DNA of 52,103 nt from an uncultured Lachnospiraceae bacterium (GCA_910588895.1 CAJUSS010000006.1:1-52103); one strand, 5' to 3'; positions 38,529 through 47,932 are shown, counted from the stretch's first letter. Numbers and translations: made by a program. Notes: generated by a model from the letters alone, not told the origin.

Positions 38529-38756
38529 ATCATTTGAATGGTTATGATGATCTGAGGTTATGGAAGACAACTTGATTTCCTTTATATGTAGATAAATGGG
38601 TATTTTTGGATATTTTTCTCTGTCGACCGCTCATTTTACCAGTTTTTTCTTGTAGGTCTATTAATAGCCCGGCTCATCGATCGCAAAGATAAAGCGGCTT
38701 ACAGGATGTCCAGGCGCACATCGCAGCCGACGCGCCCGCTCCTTGTGCGGCGCAGT

Positions 38757-39464
38757 CTACCAGTCCCCCAGCAGGAGCTCTGTAAGCTCCCCGGCATCTG
38801 CCGCGATCTTATCGGCCCCTGCCTTTTCCAGCTCCTCTCGGCTCCCATATCCCATCAGCACGCCTATGCTCTGGATCTGGTTTTCTTTCGCCCCAAAGAT
38901 ATCATGCTCCCGATCGCCCACCATGACCACCCGGGCCTTTTGTGCCGCTGTCCGGGCCTTTTGCGCTGCCGGCCGCCCAGGATCCGCCCCGTCCACGATC
39001 TTTATCTGCTCCAGCACATAGCGGATCACATCGCCTTTTTTCACCCGCGTCTCCTCCATATCCGCTCCGCCCACAAAGGAAAGATAGGGATCTAGCCCAA
39101 AGTGCTCCACGATCATCTTCGCAAACGGCTCCGGCTTCGAGGTGGCCACCAGCAGCACCTTTCCCGCCTCTTTTAGCCGCTTTAGCATCTGCCGGATCCC
39201 CGGCAGCTCCTCATTCTCAAAGATCCCTTTCGCAGAATAATACTCCCGGTACACACCGATCGCTTCCCTGGCCTGGGTTTCAGGAAAATGATAGTACCGC
39301 ATAAAGCTGTCCTTTAACGGCGGTCCGATAAAGGGCGTCAGCTTTTTCAGGTCCGGCTCATGGATCTTGTAATGTTCCAGGGCATGCTGCACCGAACGGG
39401 TGATCCCCACCATAGGGTCCGTCAAGGTGCCGTCTAAGTCAAACAAGATATACTTTTTTTCCAT
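38757..39464 (-). CDS. HAD-family phosphatase (phosphoglycolate phosphatase-like)
   Basis: 235-residue haloacid-dehalogenase hydrolase. Motif I is ILFDLDGTLTDP with the nucleophile Asp, motif II VATSKPE, motif III lysine near RVKKGDVIRYVLEQI, motif IV MVGDREHDIFGAKENQIQSIGV. The pattern resembles the PGP/5'-nucleotidase-like group of Firmicutes. Before motif IV is an unusual loop (DGADPGRPAAQKARTAAQKAR) made by a 21-bp tandem duplication. The start is the second ATG (39464), whose AGGAGGAAGAG lies between two in-frame ATGs. Likely substrate: a small sugar or nucleotide phosphate. Confidence 0.88.
   Translation of the reverse strand: MEKKYILFDLDGTLTDPMVGITRSVQHALEHYKIHEPDLKKLTPFIGPPLKDSFMRYYHFPETQAREAIGVYREYYSAKGIFENEELPGIRQMLKRLKEAGKVLLVATSKPEPFAKMIVEHFGLDPYLSFVGGADMEETRVKKGDVIRYVLEQIKIVDGADPGRPAAQKARTAAQKARVVMVGDREHDIFGAKENQIQSIGVLMGYGSREELEKAGADKIAADAGELTELLLGDW
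38931..38972. repeat. 21-bp tandem duplication in the HAD gene
   Basis: CCGGGCCTTTTG begins both adjacent 21-bp units (38931-38951 and 38952-38972), identical at 17 of 21 positions. In-frame, it adds seven residues (AAQKAR-type repeat) to a loop before motif IV. Confidence 0.8.
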
Positions 39465-39587
39465 CTCTTCCTCCATCTTGGCCCTACCCGGCCCACCTTC
39501 TCAGGGCCGGACCCTTTGCCTCACCCCAACGCACCTGGTACGGATCTGCTCAAAGCTTTGCAGCCTGGCAGACGGCACACCTGTCCC

Positions 39588-40955
39588 TCACGCCTGGGAG
39601 GGATCTTTGCATACCCCCAGGAACAGCCACGCTCCGTTCATGTCCTGCACACCGAATAGGAAAGGCTTATCTAAGATCATCTCCGCCTGCTGCTCAGGTT
39701 CCGTAAAAGCAGCCCCCGCCATAGCGATCATCGTGTACGCAGCGCCCTCCACGCCTTCCTCGTCAATACCGATATGGGTCTCCTGGAGCACCTGGGATAC
39801 CCAGAGCGGCTGATCTGCGATATTGCCGAACTGGGCCTGCTGGCCAAACATCCTCTCCAGCCCCATGGCCCGCAGGGGCGCTTCCAGCTGCATGCTGCTC
39901 CCAAAAGAAAACTTCGGCACCTTCCAGACTACTTTTCCGCTGGTCCAGTCTTCGTCCCCGATCTCCAGCGCGCCCTTAAGCCTGTCCGGATCTGCAAGGA
40001 ACTCCTGGAGCTCATGCCCCTCATCTGGCAGCAGGAACAGCATCCGGCAGTCATTATCCGTGCGCAGGTAGGCCGCGGTATAGCCCTCCCCCTTATAAAA
40101 CTCGCCCATCTCCTCTGTCCGGTCCATATAAAGGCATCGGACTTGTGTGCCATCCTCCCGGTCGAACACATCCTCCGTCGTGCGCGAAGAGGAAAATGGC
40201 GCCTGCCAGCCTCCATAAAAGTATAAGGTGTCCACGATGGCAAGCAGCGTCTCCGGAGCCGGCCGGACCTGGGGATCTAAAACGCCCTCTGTCTGTCCCG
40301 CGATCCATCTCCCGATCTTCTCCCCCGTCTCCTCCTGCGTAAAGTCCACCAGATAGGAGGGGGCAAAAAACGCCTGGGCCGCCAGCTCTTGGTACGCCTT
40401 CTTTACCGCCAGGTCCCGGGAGATCCACAGCGAATTTCCGATCCGGATACAGCTGTCGTGGTCGCCTGCCCCATACTCCGCATATTCCTCCCTGATCCGC
40501 TGCTCCCGGTAATGATATTGCTTGTACAGCTTTTGGCACTGCTCTGCCAGCTCTTCCTGATCCGAGACCTGTAAGACCCGCAAGATCTCCTCCGCTGTCT
40601 CCCCCTTTGCTCCGCATCCTGCCAGAGCCAGCGCATGATATACACTTAAGGGACTGTAGACCCCATTCCCGGTCTCCTGCTTTAACACCTGGCTCCCGCT
40701 CTGGTAAGCAAAGTCCTTTAAGCCCATCACAAACGCCTGGGAGATCTCATTTTCCTTCAGGAGACGGTCCCATCCCTCATAGTCATCCACCGCAAGAGAG
40801 ACCGGCTCCGGCCCTTTCGCTTCCATATCCATCCCGCTGCCCTCCCGGCTCCCCGTCTTCCCACAGCCGGCCGCCAATACTGCTGTCAGCAGGACAGCCG
40901 CCACTCTCCATATCCCCTTTTTTCCCTGATCTATCCCCTGCTCTTTTCTCAGCAA
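39588..40955 (-). CDS. Serpin-family protease inhibitor lipoprotein
   Basis: About 455 residues. A basic N-terminus and hydrophobic stretch (IWRVAAVLLTAVLAAGC) end in a probable lipidated Cys, so it should be outside the cell on the membrane. The serpin fold is clear: GNGVYSPLSVYHALALAGCGAKGETAEEIL, GNSLWISRDLAVKKAYQ, IVDTLYFYGGWQAPF, and the hinge HIGIDEEGVEGAAYTM leading to the C-terminal DKPFLFGVQDMNGAWLFLGVCKDP. Small residues in the hinge suggest a working inhibitor. The start is TTG 40955 (GAGGAGG 8 bases upstream); ATG 40979 or 41003 are possible. It follows the glycolytic operon's terminator by about 80 bases. Bacterial serpins of gut species can trap host or microbial serine proteases. 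Confidence 0.87.
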   Translation of the reverse strand: MLRKEQGIDQGKKGIWRVAAVLLTAVLAAGCGKTGSREGSGMDMEAKGPEPVSLAVDDYEGWDRLLKENEISQAFVMGLKDFAYQSGSQVLKQETGNGVYSPLSVYHALALAGCGAKGETAEEILRVLQVSDQEELAEQCQKLYKQYHYREQRIREEYAEYGAGDHDSCIRIGNSLWISRDLAVKKAYQELAAQAFFAPSYLVDFTQEETGEKIGRWIAGQTEGVLDPQVRPAPETLLAIVDTLYFYGGWQAPFSSSRTTEDVFDREDGTQVRCLYMDRTEEMGEFYKGEGYTAAYLRTDNDCRMLFLLPDEGHELQEFLADPDRLKGALEIGDEDWTSGKVVWKVPKFSFGSSMQLEAPLRAMGLERMFGQQAQFGNIADQPLWVSQVLQETHIGIDEEGVEGAAYTMIAMAGAAFTEPEQQAEMILDKPFLFGVQDMNGAWLFLGVCKDPSQA

Positions 40956-41031
40956 CTCCACATCCTCCTCGTTCTCCATTTTTTGCTGTCCAGCCTTTCC
41001 CATCTCTACGTGAACAGCTGACTTGCCTCAT

Positions 41032-41071
41032 AAAAAAATGACCGAACGCACATAGGCTCCGCCTTCGGTCA
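41032..41071 (-). terminator. Terminator of the glycolytic operon (after gpmI)
   Basis: TGACCGAA and TTCGGTCA pair around a 17-base loop, followed by TTTTTTTATG in the minus direction. Confidence 0.85.
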
Positions 41072-41153
41072 CTTCTATACTCATTTTTTACTACGGTCCT
41101 GCCTTCTCTGTTCCTTTTTGCCGGCCAGCAGGCTCTTTTCTGGCTCGACCGCC

Positions 41154-42695
41154 TTACCGGACCAGCAGGCTCTTCCCTGTCATCTCCTTAGGCTGCTCCA
41201 TCCCCATGAGCTCGATCAGTGTGGGGACGATATCGGCCAGGCAGCCGCCTTCCCGCAGCTTGCAGGAAGGATCTGCATTGACCAGGATGAAGGGCACAGG
41301 GTTGGTGGTGTGGGCTGTCCAGGGCTCTCCGGTGGCATAATCCACCAGCTGCTCTGCATTGCCGTGGTCCGCGCAGATGAAGAGCACGCCGTCTGCCTTC
41401 TTGATAGCATCCACAGCCTTCCCCACGCACTGGTCCACGGTCTCGATCGCCTTGATCGCCGCTTCCTCCACGCCGGTATGGCCTACCATATCCGGGTTCG
41501 CAAAGTTGATGATGATCACATCGTACTTATCTGACCCGATCGCCTCCACCAGCTTCTCGCACACCTTGGGCGCGCTCATCTCCGGCTTTAAGTCATAGGT
41601 CGCCACTTCCTTGGGGGAGGGCACCAGGATACGGTCCTCGCCCTCATTGGGCTCCTCTACGCCGCCGTTGAAGAAGAAGGTGACATGGGCGTACTTCTCC
41701 GTCTCCGCGATCCTGGCCTGCGTCTTTCCATGGGCTGCCAGGTACTCGCCAAAGGTATTGGTGACGCTCTCCTTGTGGAAGGCCACCAGCTTATTGGCGA
41801 TCGTCTCGTCATAGTCCGTAAAGCAGACATAGACCAGATCCATCCTCTTGCCGCGTTCAAAGCCGGTAAAGTCGTCGTCGCAGAATGCGCGGGTGATCTG
41901 GCGGGCACGGTCCGGGCGGAAATTGTAGAAGATGATGGAATCATGCTCCTTTATCCGGCCGATCGGCTTCCCATCCTCCACCACCACGGTGGGCATCACG
42001 AACTCATCGAATTTTTCCTCGTCGTAGGATGCCTGGATCCCGGCAGGACCGCTCTGAGCTGTCTTGCCCGTCCCTAAAGTCAATGCATCATAGGCCAGCT
42101 TGGTGCGCTCCCAGTTCTTATCACGGTCCATGGCGTAATAACGGCCCATGACCGAAGCCACCTTGCCCACGCCAAGCTCTTTCATCTTCGCTTCCAGCTG
42201 CTCCACAAATCCCTTGCCGGATGCAGGCGGTGTGTCACGGCCGTCTAAGAAGCAGTGGACGTAGACCTTCTCTAGACCATTCCGTTTTGCCAGCTCTAAA
42301 AGACCGTAGATGTGGGTCAGATGGCTGTGTACACCGCCGTCTGATACTAAGCCGTATAAATGCAGGGAGGAATCATGCTTTTTGCAGTTCTCTACCGCCT
42401 GCAGCAATTCCGGGATCTGGAAGAGGTCTCCGTCCTGGATCGACTTGGTGATCCTGGTCAGCTCCTGGTAGACGATACGGCCTGCGCCCATGTTCAGATG
42501 GCCCACCTCGGAGTTCCCCATCTGTCCATCCGGAAGGCCCACCGCCATACCGCTGGCATTGCCCTTTACAAAGGGGCACTGGCTCATCAGCTGATCCATG
42601 ATCGGGGTCTTACCCTCGCATACTGCATTATGCTCACAGTTATCGTTCAAGCCATAGCCGTCCAGGATCATCAAAACTACTGGTTTCTTGCTCAT
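41154..42695 (-). CDS. gpmI: 2,3-bisphosphoglycerate-independent phosphoglycerate mutase
   Basis: 513 residues, the iPGM length; interconverts 3- and 2-phosphoglycerate with two manganese ions. VVLMILDGYGLND and GLPDGQMGNSEVGH (with the phosphorylated Ser) mark the phosphatase domain; FLDGRDTPP, YYAMDRDKNWERT and later FANPDMVGHTG and ADHGNAEQL carry metal ligands. The start ATG 42695 has AGGAGATAGAGAG; the open frame runs on to 42779 without a start signal. Last gene of gap-pgk-tpiA-gpmI; enolase is not in the window. Confidence 0.98.
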   Translation of the reverse strand: MSKKPVVLMILDGYGLNDNCEHNAVCEGKTPIMDQLMSQCPFVKGNASGMAVGLPDGQMGNSEVGHLNMGAGRIVYQELTRITKSIQDGDLFQIPELLQAVENCKKHDSSLHLYGLVSDGGVHSHLTHIYGLLELAKRNGLEKVYVHCFLDGRDTPPASGKGFVEQLEAKMKELGVGKVASVMGRYYAMDRDKNWERTKLAYDALTLGTGKTAQSGPAGIQASYDEEKFDEFVMPTVVVEDGKPIGRIKEHDSIIFYNFRPDRARQITRAFCDDDFTGFERGKRMDLVYVCFTDYDETIANKLVAFHKESVTNTFGEYLAAHGKTQARIAETEKYAHVTFFFNGGVEEPNEGEDRILVPSPKEVATYDLKPEMSAPKVCEKLVEAIGSDKYDVIIINFANPDMVGHTGVEEAAIKAIETVDQCVGKAVDAIKKADGVLFICADHGNAEQLVDYATGEPWTAHTTNPVPFILVNADPSCKLREGGCLADIVPTLIELMGMEQPKEMTGKSLLVR

Positions 42696-42779
42696 GCTCT
42701 CTATCTCCTCTCGTTTCCTGATCAAGGAGATCCCCGGCGGGCTGCCTTTGCGGCGATCCGCCGGGGATCCTTTCTCCAT

Positions 42780-43532
42780 CTATTTATTATAGTTCACGAT
42801 CTTCCCGAAATCCGGCTTCAAGGAAGCGCCGCCCACTAATCCGCCGTCGATGTTCGCCTGTGCGAACAGCTCAGGAGCGGAGGATGCGGATACGGAACCG
42901 CCATACTGGATGCGGATCGCCGCCGCAGTGGCCTCGTCGTAGATCTCGCCGATGCACACGCGGATCGCCGCGCAGACCTCCTCGGCCTGCTGGGTGGTAG
43001 CCACCTTGCCGGTACCGATCGCCCAGATCGGCTCGTAAGCGATGACGGCTTCCTTGGCCTGATCTGAGGTCACATTTAAGAACGCGATCTTGATCTGCTG
43101 GCGGATCCAGTCGATGGTGATCCCCTGCTCTCTCTGGGTCAGGGACTCGCCGCAACAGATGATCGGGGTAAGGCCGTGCTCAAATGCCTTGAGCACCTTC
43201 TTGTTCACGGTCTCATCGGTCTCGGCAAAATACTCTCTCCTCTCCGAATGGCCGATGATCACATACTTCACGCCTGCGTCCTTTAACATCAGCGGGGAGA
43301 TCTCACCTGTGTAAGCGCCCTTCTCCTCAAAGTACATGTTCTCGGCGCCGATATGGATGTTGGTGCCCTTAGCGGCTTCCATAGCCGGGATGATGTCGAT
43401 CGCCGGCACGCAGAACACTACGTCCACATCGTCGTTTGCCACTAACGGCTTTAACTCTTCTACTAACTTCACAGCCTCGGAAGGCGTCATGTTCATCTTC
43501 CAGTTTCCTGCGATGATCTTCTTTCTTGCCAT
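42780..43532 (-). CDS. tpiA: Triosephosphate isomerase
   Basis: 250 residues; interconverts dihydroxyacetone phosphate and glyceraldehyde 3-phosphate. IIAGNWKMNMTP holds the active-site Asn and Lys, VIIGHSERREYF the catalytic His, and AYEPIWAIGTGKVAT the catalytic Glu with the flexible loop; GGLVGGASLKP closes the phosphate site. AGGAGAGGGAGAGAT precedes the start. It lies between pgk (73-base gap) and gpmI. Confidence 0.99.
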   Translation of the reverse strand: MARKKIIAGNWKMNMTPSEAVKLVEELKPLVANDDVDVVFCVPAIDIIPAMEAAKGTNIHIGAENMYFEEKGAYTGEISPLMLKDAGVKYVIIGHSERREYFAETDETVNKKVLKAFEHGLTPIICCGESLTQREQGITIDWIRQQIKIAFLNVTSDQAKEAVIAYEPIWAIGTGKVATTQQAEEVCAAIRVCIGEIYDEATAAAIRIQYGGSVSASSAPELFAQANIDGGLVGGASLKPDFGKIVNYNK

Positions 43533-43605
43533 ATCTCTCCCTCTCCTATCCCAGCCTGCCCTCCTGCGGTCTCAGATCACGGGCAGGCTGATGGTCTGTC
43601 TGCTC

Positions 43606-44826
43606 TTATTTGTCGTCTGCCGCAACAACGCCGGGAAGCTCCTTGCCCTCTAAGAACTCCAGGGAAGCGCCGCCGCCGGTGGAGATGTGGCTCATCTTAT
43701 CGCCAAAGCCTAACTGGTTCACAGCAGCCGCGGAATCGCCGCCGCCGATGATCGTGGTAGCCTCTGTCTCGGCCAGCGCCTTCGCCACCGCGATGGTGCC
43801 CTTTGCCAGGACCGGGTTCTCGAACACGCCCATGGGGCCGTTCCATACAACGGTCTTTGCGGTCTTTACCGCCTCTGCATAGAGCTCTGCGGTCTTGGGG
43901 CCGATATCTAAACCCTGCATATCGGCGGGGATCGCGTCAGATGCCACTACCTGGACATCGATCGGGCCGTCGATCGGATCCGGGAAGGAAGCGGCGATGG
44001 TGGTATCTACCGGAAGGAGCAGCTTCTTGCCCAGCTTCTCCGCCTTCTCTAACATCTCCTTGCAGTAATCGATCTTGCTGTCATCTACTAAGGACTGGCC
44101 TACGCCCTTGCCCTGCGCCTTTAAGAAGGTGAAGGCCATGCCGCCGCCGATGATCAATGTATCGCATTTCTCCAGCAGGTTGGAGATCACGTTCAGCTTG
44201 TCCGCCACCTTCGCGCCGCCTAAGATCGCCACAAAAGGCCTTACCGGGTTCTCTACGGCGTTGCCCAAGAAGTCGATCTCCTTCTGCATCAGATAGCCTA
44301 CTGCGTTGGATCCGCCCTTAGCGGTGATGAACTTGGTCACGCCCTCTACGGATGCGTGTGCTCTGTGGGAGGAACCGAAGGCATCGCATACATAATCGTC
44401 TGCCAGATCGGCCAGCTCCTTGCTGAACTCCTCACCGTTCTTGGTCTCTTCCTTGCCGCGGAAACGGGTGTTCTGCAGTAAGACCACGTCGCCCTCGTTC
44501 ATGGCTTCCACTGCCTTGGTAGCAGCTTCGCCGGTGACGTTATAGTCGGAAACAAAGTTCACTTCCTTGCCCAGCTTCTCGGAAAGTCTCTTGGCTACCA
44601 AAGCTAAGGATTCACCTTCGTTGGGGCCGTTCTTTACTTTGCCCAAATGAGAGCATAAGATCACCTTCGCGCCGTCGCCGACCAGCTTCTTGATGGTGGG
44701 CAGAGCCGCCACGATACGGGTCTCGTCGGTGATCTCGCCGTTCTTTAAGGGTACGTTGAAATCACAGCGGACCAACACTTTTCTGCCTTTTACGTTCAGA
44801 TCGTCTACAGACTTTTTATTTAACAT
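43606..44826 (-). CDS. pgk: Phosphoglycerate kinase
   Basis: 406 residues; transfers phosphate from 1,3-bisphosphoglycerate to ADP. KVLVRCDFNVPL, LCSHLGKVKNGPN, QNTRFRGKEETKN, RPFVAILGGAKVADKL and VVWNGPMGVFE are family signatures, and the C-terminus GGGDSAAAV and STGGGASLEFLEGK complete the nucleotide site. The start ATG 44826 has AAAGGAGATCCATCT. A terminator between gap and pgk means only part of the gap transcript continues, or pgk has its own promoter, which I did not find. Confidence 0.99.
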   Translation of the reverse strand: MLNKKSVDDLNVKGRKVLVRCDFNVPLKNGEITDETRIVAALPTIKKLVGDGAKVILCSHLGKVKNGPNEGESLALVAKRLSEKLGKEVNFVSDYNVTGEAATKAVEAMNEGDVVLLQNTRFRGKEETKNGEEFSKELADLADDYVCDAFGSSHRAHASVEGVTKFITAKGGSNAVGYLMQKEIDFLGNAVENPVRPFVAILGGAKVADKLNVISNLLEKCDTLIIGGGMAFTFLKAQGKGVGQSLVDDSKIDYCKEMLEKAEKLGKKLLLPVDTTIAASFPDPIDGPIDVQVVASDAIPADMQGLDIGPKTAELYAEAVKTAKTVVWNGPMGVFENPVLAKGTIAVAKALAETEATTIIGGGDSAAAVNQLGFGDKMSHISTGGGASLEFLEGKELPGVVAADDK

Positions 44827-44882
44827 AGATGGATCTCCTTTCATTTCTTTTTCTTCCACAAGGACCTGTTTTCCCATGAAAG

Positions 44883-44916
44883 AAAAGGGTCCGGCCCTTA
44901 CAGACCGGACCCTTTA
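44883..44916 (-). terminator. Terminator between gap and pgk
   Basis: AAAGGGTCCGG and CCGGACCCTTT form a long stem, followed by TTTTCTTTC in the minus direction. A second hairpin (CCGCTGT and ACAGCGG with TTTTTG on the plus strand) lies at about 44,939-44,976. Confidence 0.75.
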
Positions 44917-45003
44917 CCTGAGTCTTTATACTTCAGCACCGCTGTCTGCGGCTGTGCCGTCCACAGCGGTTTTTGTCCTTTATCCTTGTTCCCGCCGATC
45001 AGA

Positions 45004-46035
45004 TCAGCCTAACTCTGCGAAGAACTTGATCGTCCTCACCATCTGGCTGGTGTAGGAGTTCTCATTGTCATACCATGAAACGACCTGTACTTCGTATAAG
45101 TCGTCTGCGATCTTGCTGACCATGGTCTGGGTAGCGTCGAACAGAGAGCCATACCGCATGCCGACAACGTCGGAGGAAACGATCTGATCCTCATTGTAAC
45201 CAAAGGACTCGGAAGCAGCTGCCTTCATAGCGGCATTGATGCCTTCCTTGGTCACATCTGCGCCCTTGACCACTGCGGTCAGGATCGTGGTGGAGCCGGT
45301 GGTGACCGGTACACGCTGTGCGGATCCGATCAGCTTGCCGTTCAGCTCGGGGATGACCAGGCCGATCGCCTTAGCAGCGCCGGTGCTGTTGGGAACGATG
45401 TTGGCAGCGCCTGCTCTCGCTCTCCTTAAGTCGCCCTTTCTGTGGGGTCCGTCAAGGATCATCTGATCGCCGGTGTATGCGTGGATCGTGCTCATGATAC
45501 CGGACTGGATCGGAGCATAGTCATTTAATGCCTTCGCCATAGGCGCTAAGCAGTTAGTCGTACAGGAAGCTGCGGAGATGATCTTATCTTCTGCAGTCAG
45601 GGTGTTCTCGTTCACGGAGAATACGATGGTCTTTAAGTCATTGCCAGCAGGTGCGGAGATGACCACCTTCTTAGCGCCGGCATCGATATGAGCCTGTGCT
45701 TTATCCTTGGAGCAGTAGAAGCCGGTACACTCTAACACGACATCTACGCCTAACTCGCCCCACGGGAGATCGGCTGCCTTCGGCTCTTTGTAGATCGTGA
45801 TCTTCTTGCCGTCCACGGTGATGGAATCCTCGCCAGCTTCTACGGTGTGCTTTCCTTCACCGATGTGCCCGCAGTATCCGCCCTGAGCGGTGTCATACTT
45901 TAACAGGTTAGCCAGCATCTTCGGATCGGTCAGATCGTTGATCGCCACAACATCATAACCTTCTGCTCCGAACATCTGACGGAATGCCAGACGTCCGATA
46001 CGTCCAAAACCATTGATCGCTACTTTTACTGCCAT
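45004..46035 (-). CDS. gap: Glyceraldehyde-3-phosphate dehydrogenase
   Basis: 343 residues; oxidises glyceraldehyde 3-phosphate with NAD+ and phosphate. VKVAINGFGRIGRLAFRQMF is the NAD-binding start, ISAASCTTNCLAPMAKAL holds the catalytic Cys, and SWYDNENSYTSQMVRTI the C-terminal signature. The usual glycolytic NAD enzyme is about 335 residues. The start ATG 46035 has CAGGAGGAAATCA. First gene of the glycolytic group, behind its own promoter; a strong terminator after it suggests it is made in excess over pgk. Confidence 0.99.
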   Translation of the reverse strand: MAVKVAINGFGRIGRLAFRQMFGAEGYDVVAINDLTDPKMLANLLKYDTAQGGYCGHIGEGKHTVEAGEDSITVDGKKITIYKEPKAADLPWGELGVDVVLECTGFYCSKDKAQAHIDAGAKKVVISAPAGNDLKTIVFSVNENTLTAEDKIISAASCTTNCLAPMAKALNDYAPIQSGIMSTIHAYTGDQMILDGPHRKGDLRRARAGAANIVPNSTGAAKAIGLVIPELNGKLIGSAQRVPVTTGSTTILTAVVKGADVTKEGINAAMKAAASESFGYNEDQIVSSDVVGMRYGSLFDATQTMVSKIADDLYEVQVVSWYDNENSYTSQMVRTIKFFAELG

Positions 46036-46096
46036 GATTGATTTCCTCCTGTTTCTTTGCATTGTTAGTGTGTTAAATAATGATCAACCTTGTATT

Positions 46097-46125
46097 ATTC
46101 TACCTGATCTCCCGGAAAATGGCAA
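46097..46125 (-). promoter_or_regulatory. Promoter of gap
   Basis: Minus strand TTGCCA (46120-46125), 17-base spacer, TAGAAT (46097-46102). Confidence 0.65.
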
Positions 46126-46187
46126 GCCTTTTTTAGAAACTTTATAAGATTATAAGATTTTTGTATACATTTACTATATCCTGCTCG

Positions 46188-47864
46188 TTAAAGCTCATTC
46201 TTTACATATCCGGCCAGATTATACGCATGATCGGAGATCCGCTCCAGGTTATTGATGATATCTAAGAAGATCACGCCGGACGACGAATCGCATTTCCCGG
46301 TGGAAAGCCGGTTGATATGCTCTTCCCGCATCTCTTCCTCCAGGTTGTCCACTTCATCCTCATACTGGCTCACCTTGCGCACATGGTCCATGTTCCCGGT
46401 CCGGCGCGCTTCGATGGCATGGTAGAAGGACTTGGTGACGCTCTCGGCGATCTCCTTCAGCTCCTGGATCACCACATCGGAGAAGCCGATCTGATGCTCT
46501 TTCATATAATCGGCGGATTCGGCCATGTTCTCCGCATGGTCGCCCACGCGCCCGATGTCGCTGATGCTGTAGAACAGGTCGTTCACCACCAGTTTCTGGT
46601 GCTCGTTCAAGGAGAGGTTATTGACCTTGATCAGATAATCGGTGAGTCTCTTCTCCAGTTTATCGATGGTCTGCTCCACCTCGTAGACCTTCTCTGTGCC
46701 CTTGCTGTCCGGATCGGTCAGGGCGTCCATAGCCCGCTGCACGTTCTCCAGGGTAAGCTTCCCCATGTGGATCACTTCCGTAGCGGCCACCTCGATCGCG
46801 AAGGCCGGGGATTCAAAGATACGCTGATCCAGATGACGGGTCGCCTCTGCTTCCTCTCCGTCTCCGGCATAGACCAGGCCCCCCTCCTTCCGCTCCTTCA
46901 CAAAGAGCGCCGACAGCTTCACCAGCTGGTTGGCAAAGGGATAGAGCAAGATCGTATTGGTCACATTGAAGATCGTATGGAACATGGAGATCTGTACGGC
47001 ATTGATCGGGCCCAGCGCAAATCCCGGCAGGATAAAGGTGAGCAGATACATCCCCACCGCAAAAACGATAGCGCCCATGGTGTTGAACATCAGATGGATG
47101 GCCGCGGCACGCTTGGCCGTCCGGTTCGCACCTGCACTGGAAAGGACGGCGGTCACACAGGTGCCGATGTTCTGCCCTAAGGTGATGTAGATCGCCGCGC
47201 TCATGGACACCACGCCGTTCATAGCCAGGGTCTGCAGGATCCCTACCGATGCCGTGGAGCTCTGCAGGAGCGCCGTGATGATCGCGCCCGCTATGATGCC
47301 CAGGATCGGATTGCCCCCCAGCACACGGAAGATGTCCGCAAAGATCGGCGCGTCCGTGTAAGGCCCGATCGCACCGGACATAAAGGTCAGGCCGATAAAG
47401 AGCAGGCCCACACCGATGCAGATCTCACCGGCCATGTTCATCTTCTGCTTCTTGGAAAAGGTCATCATAAAAGCGCCTATCCCAGCCATCAGCGGCGCAA
47501 AAAAGGCCGGCTGGAGCATAGCGAACGCATCTCCCAGTGAATTTAAAGAGACCATCCAGGCCGTGATCGTAGTGCCGATATTGGCGCCCATGATGACGCC
47601 CACTGCCTGGGTCAGGTTCAGGATACCTGCATTGACAAAACCAACCACCATGACCGTGGTCGCCGCGCTGCTGTGGAGGATCGCTGTGATGAGCGCTCCC
47701 AGGAGCACGCCGAGCGGCCGATTGTTGGTCACCATCCCTAAAAACTGGTTCATCTTACTCCCGGCTGTCTTCTGCATGCCGTCGCCCATGATGTTCATCC
47801 CATAAAGGAACATCCCCAGACCGCCAAGGAACTGAAATAGATTTGAAATGTCTCCGATCGCCAT
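46188..47864 (-). CDS. Na+/phosphate cotransporter with PhoU-like domain (NptA type)
   Basis: 558 residues. The membrane half has the inverted duplicate of Na/Pi symporters with the Gln/His-Ser-Ser motifs ITAILHSSAATTVMVVGFVNAG and ITALLQSSTASVGILQTLAMNG, and about eight membrane segments. The C-terminal 200 residues are a PhoU-like helical bundle (VYEVEQTIDKLEKRLTDYLIKVNNLSLNEH, GRVGDHAENMAE, NNLERISDHAYNLAGYV). It imports phosphate with sodium; the PhoU part may set activity or signal. The start ATG 47864 has GATGAGGTGCCAT; an in-frame ATG 47876 is also possible. Confidence 0.94.
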   Translation of the reverse strand: MAIGDISNLFQFLGGLGMFLYGMNIMGDGMQKTAGSKMNQFLGMVTNNRPLGVLLGALITAILHSSAATTVMVVGFVNAGILNLTQAVGVIMGANIGTTITAWMVSLNSLGDAFAMLQPAFFAPLMAGIGAFMMTFSKKQKMNMAGEICIGVGLLFIGLTFMSGAIGPYTDAPIFADIFRVLGGNPILGIIAGAIITALLQSSTASVGILQTLAMNGVVSMSAAIYITLGQNIGTCVTAVLSSAGANRTAKRAAAIHLMFNTMGAIVFAVGMYLLTFILPGFALGPINAVQISMFHTIFNVTNTILLYPFANQLVKLSALFVKERKEGGLVYAGDGEEAEATRHLDQRIFESPAFAIEVAATEVIHMGKLTLENVQRAMDALTDPDSKGTEKVYEVEQTIDKLEKRLTDYLIKVNNLSLNEHQKLVVNDLFYSISDIGRVGDHAENMAESADYMKEHQIGFSDVVIQELKEIAESVTKSFYHAIEARRTGNMDHVRKVSQYEDEVDNLEEEMREEHINRLSTGKCDSSSGVIFLDIINNLERISDHAYNLAGYVKNEL

Positions 47865-47932
47865 ATGGCACCTCATCTGTTTTCTTCACGTTTTATCTGG
47901 ATGTGCTCGCGTCCGCAAGCTGGTACTCTTGT

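Noticed and set aside
39588..41003. Serpin as a broken gene because of its odd N-terminus
   Set aside because: The fold is complete from helix A to the C-terminal strand; only the choice of start codon is unclear.
46317..47180. A 287-codon plus-strand open frame opposite the Na/Pi cotransporter
   Set aside because: The membrane transporter on the minus strand is clear by family motifs; this frame is its His/Leu/Asp-rich shadow.
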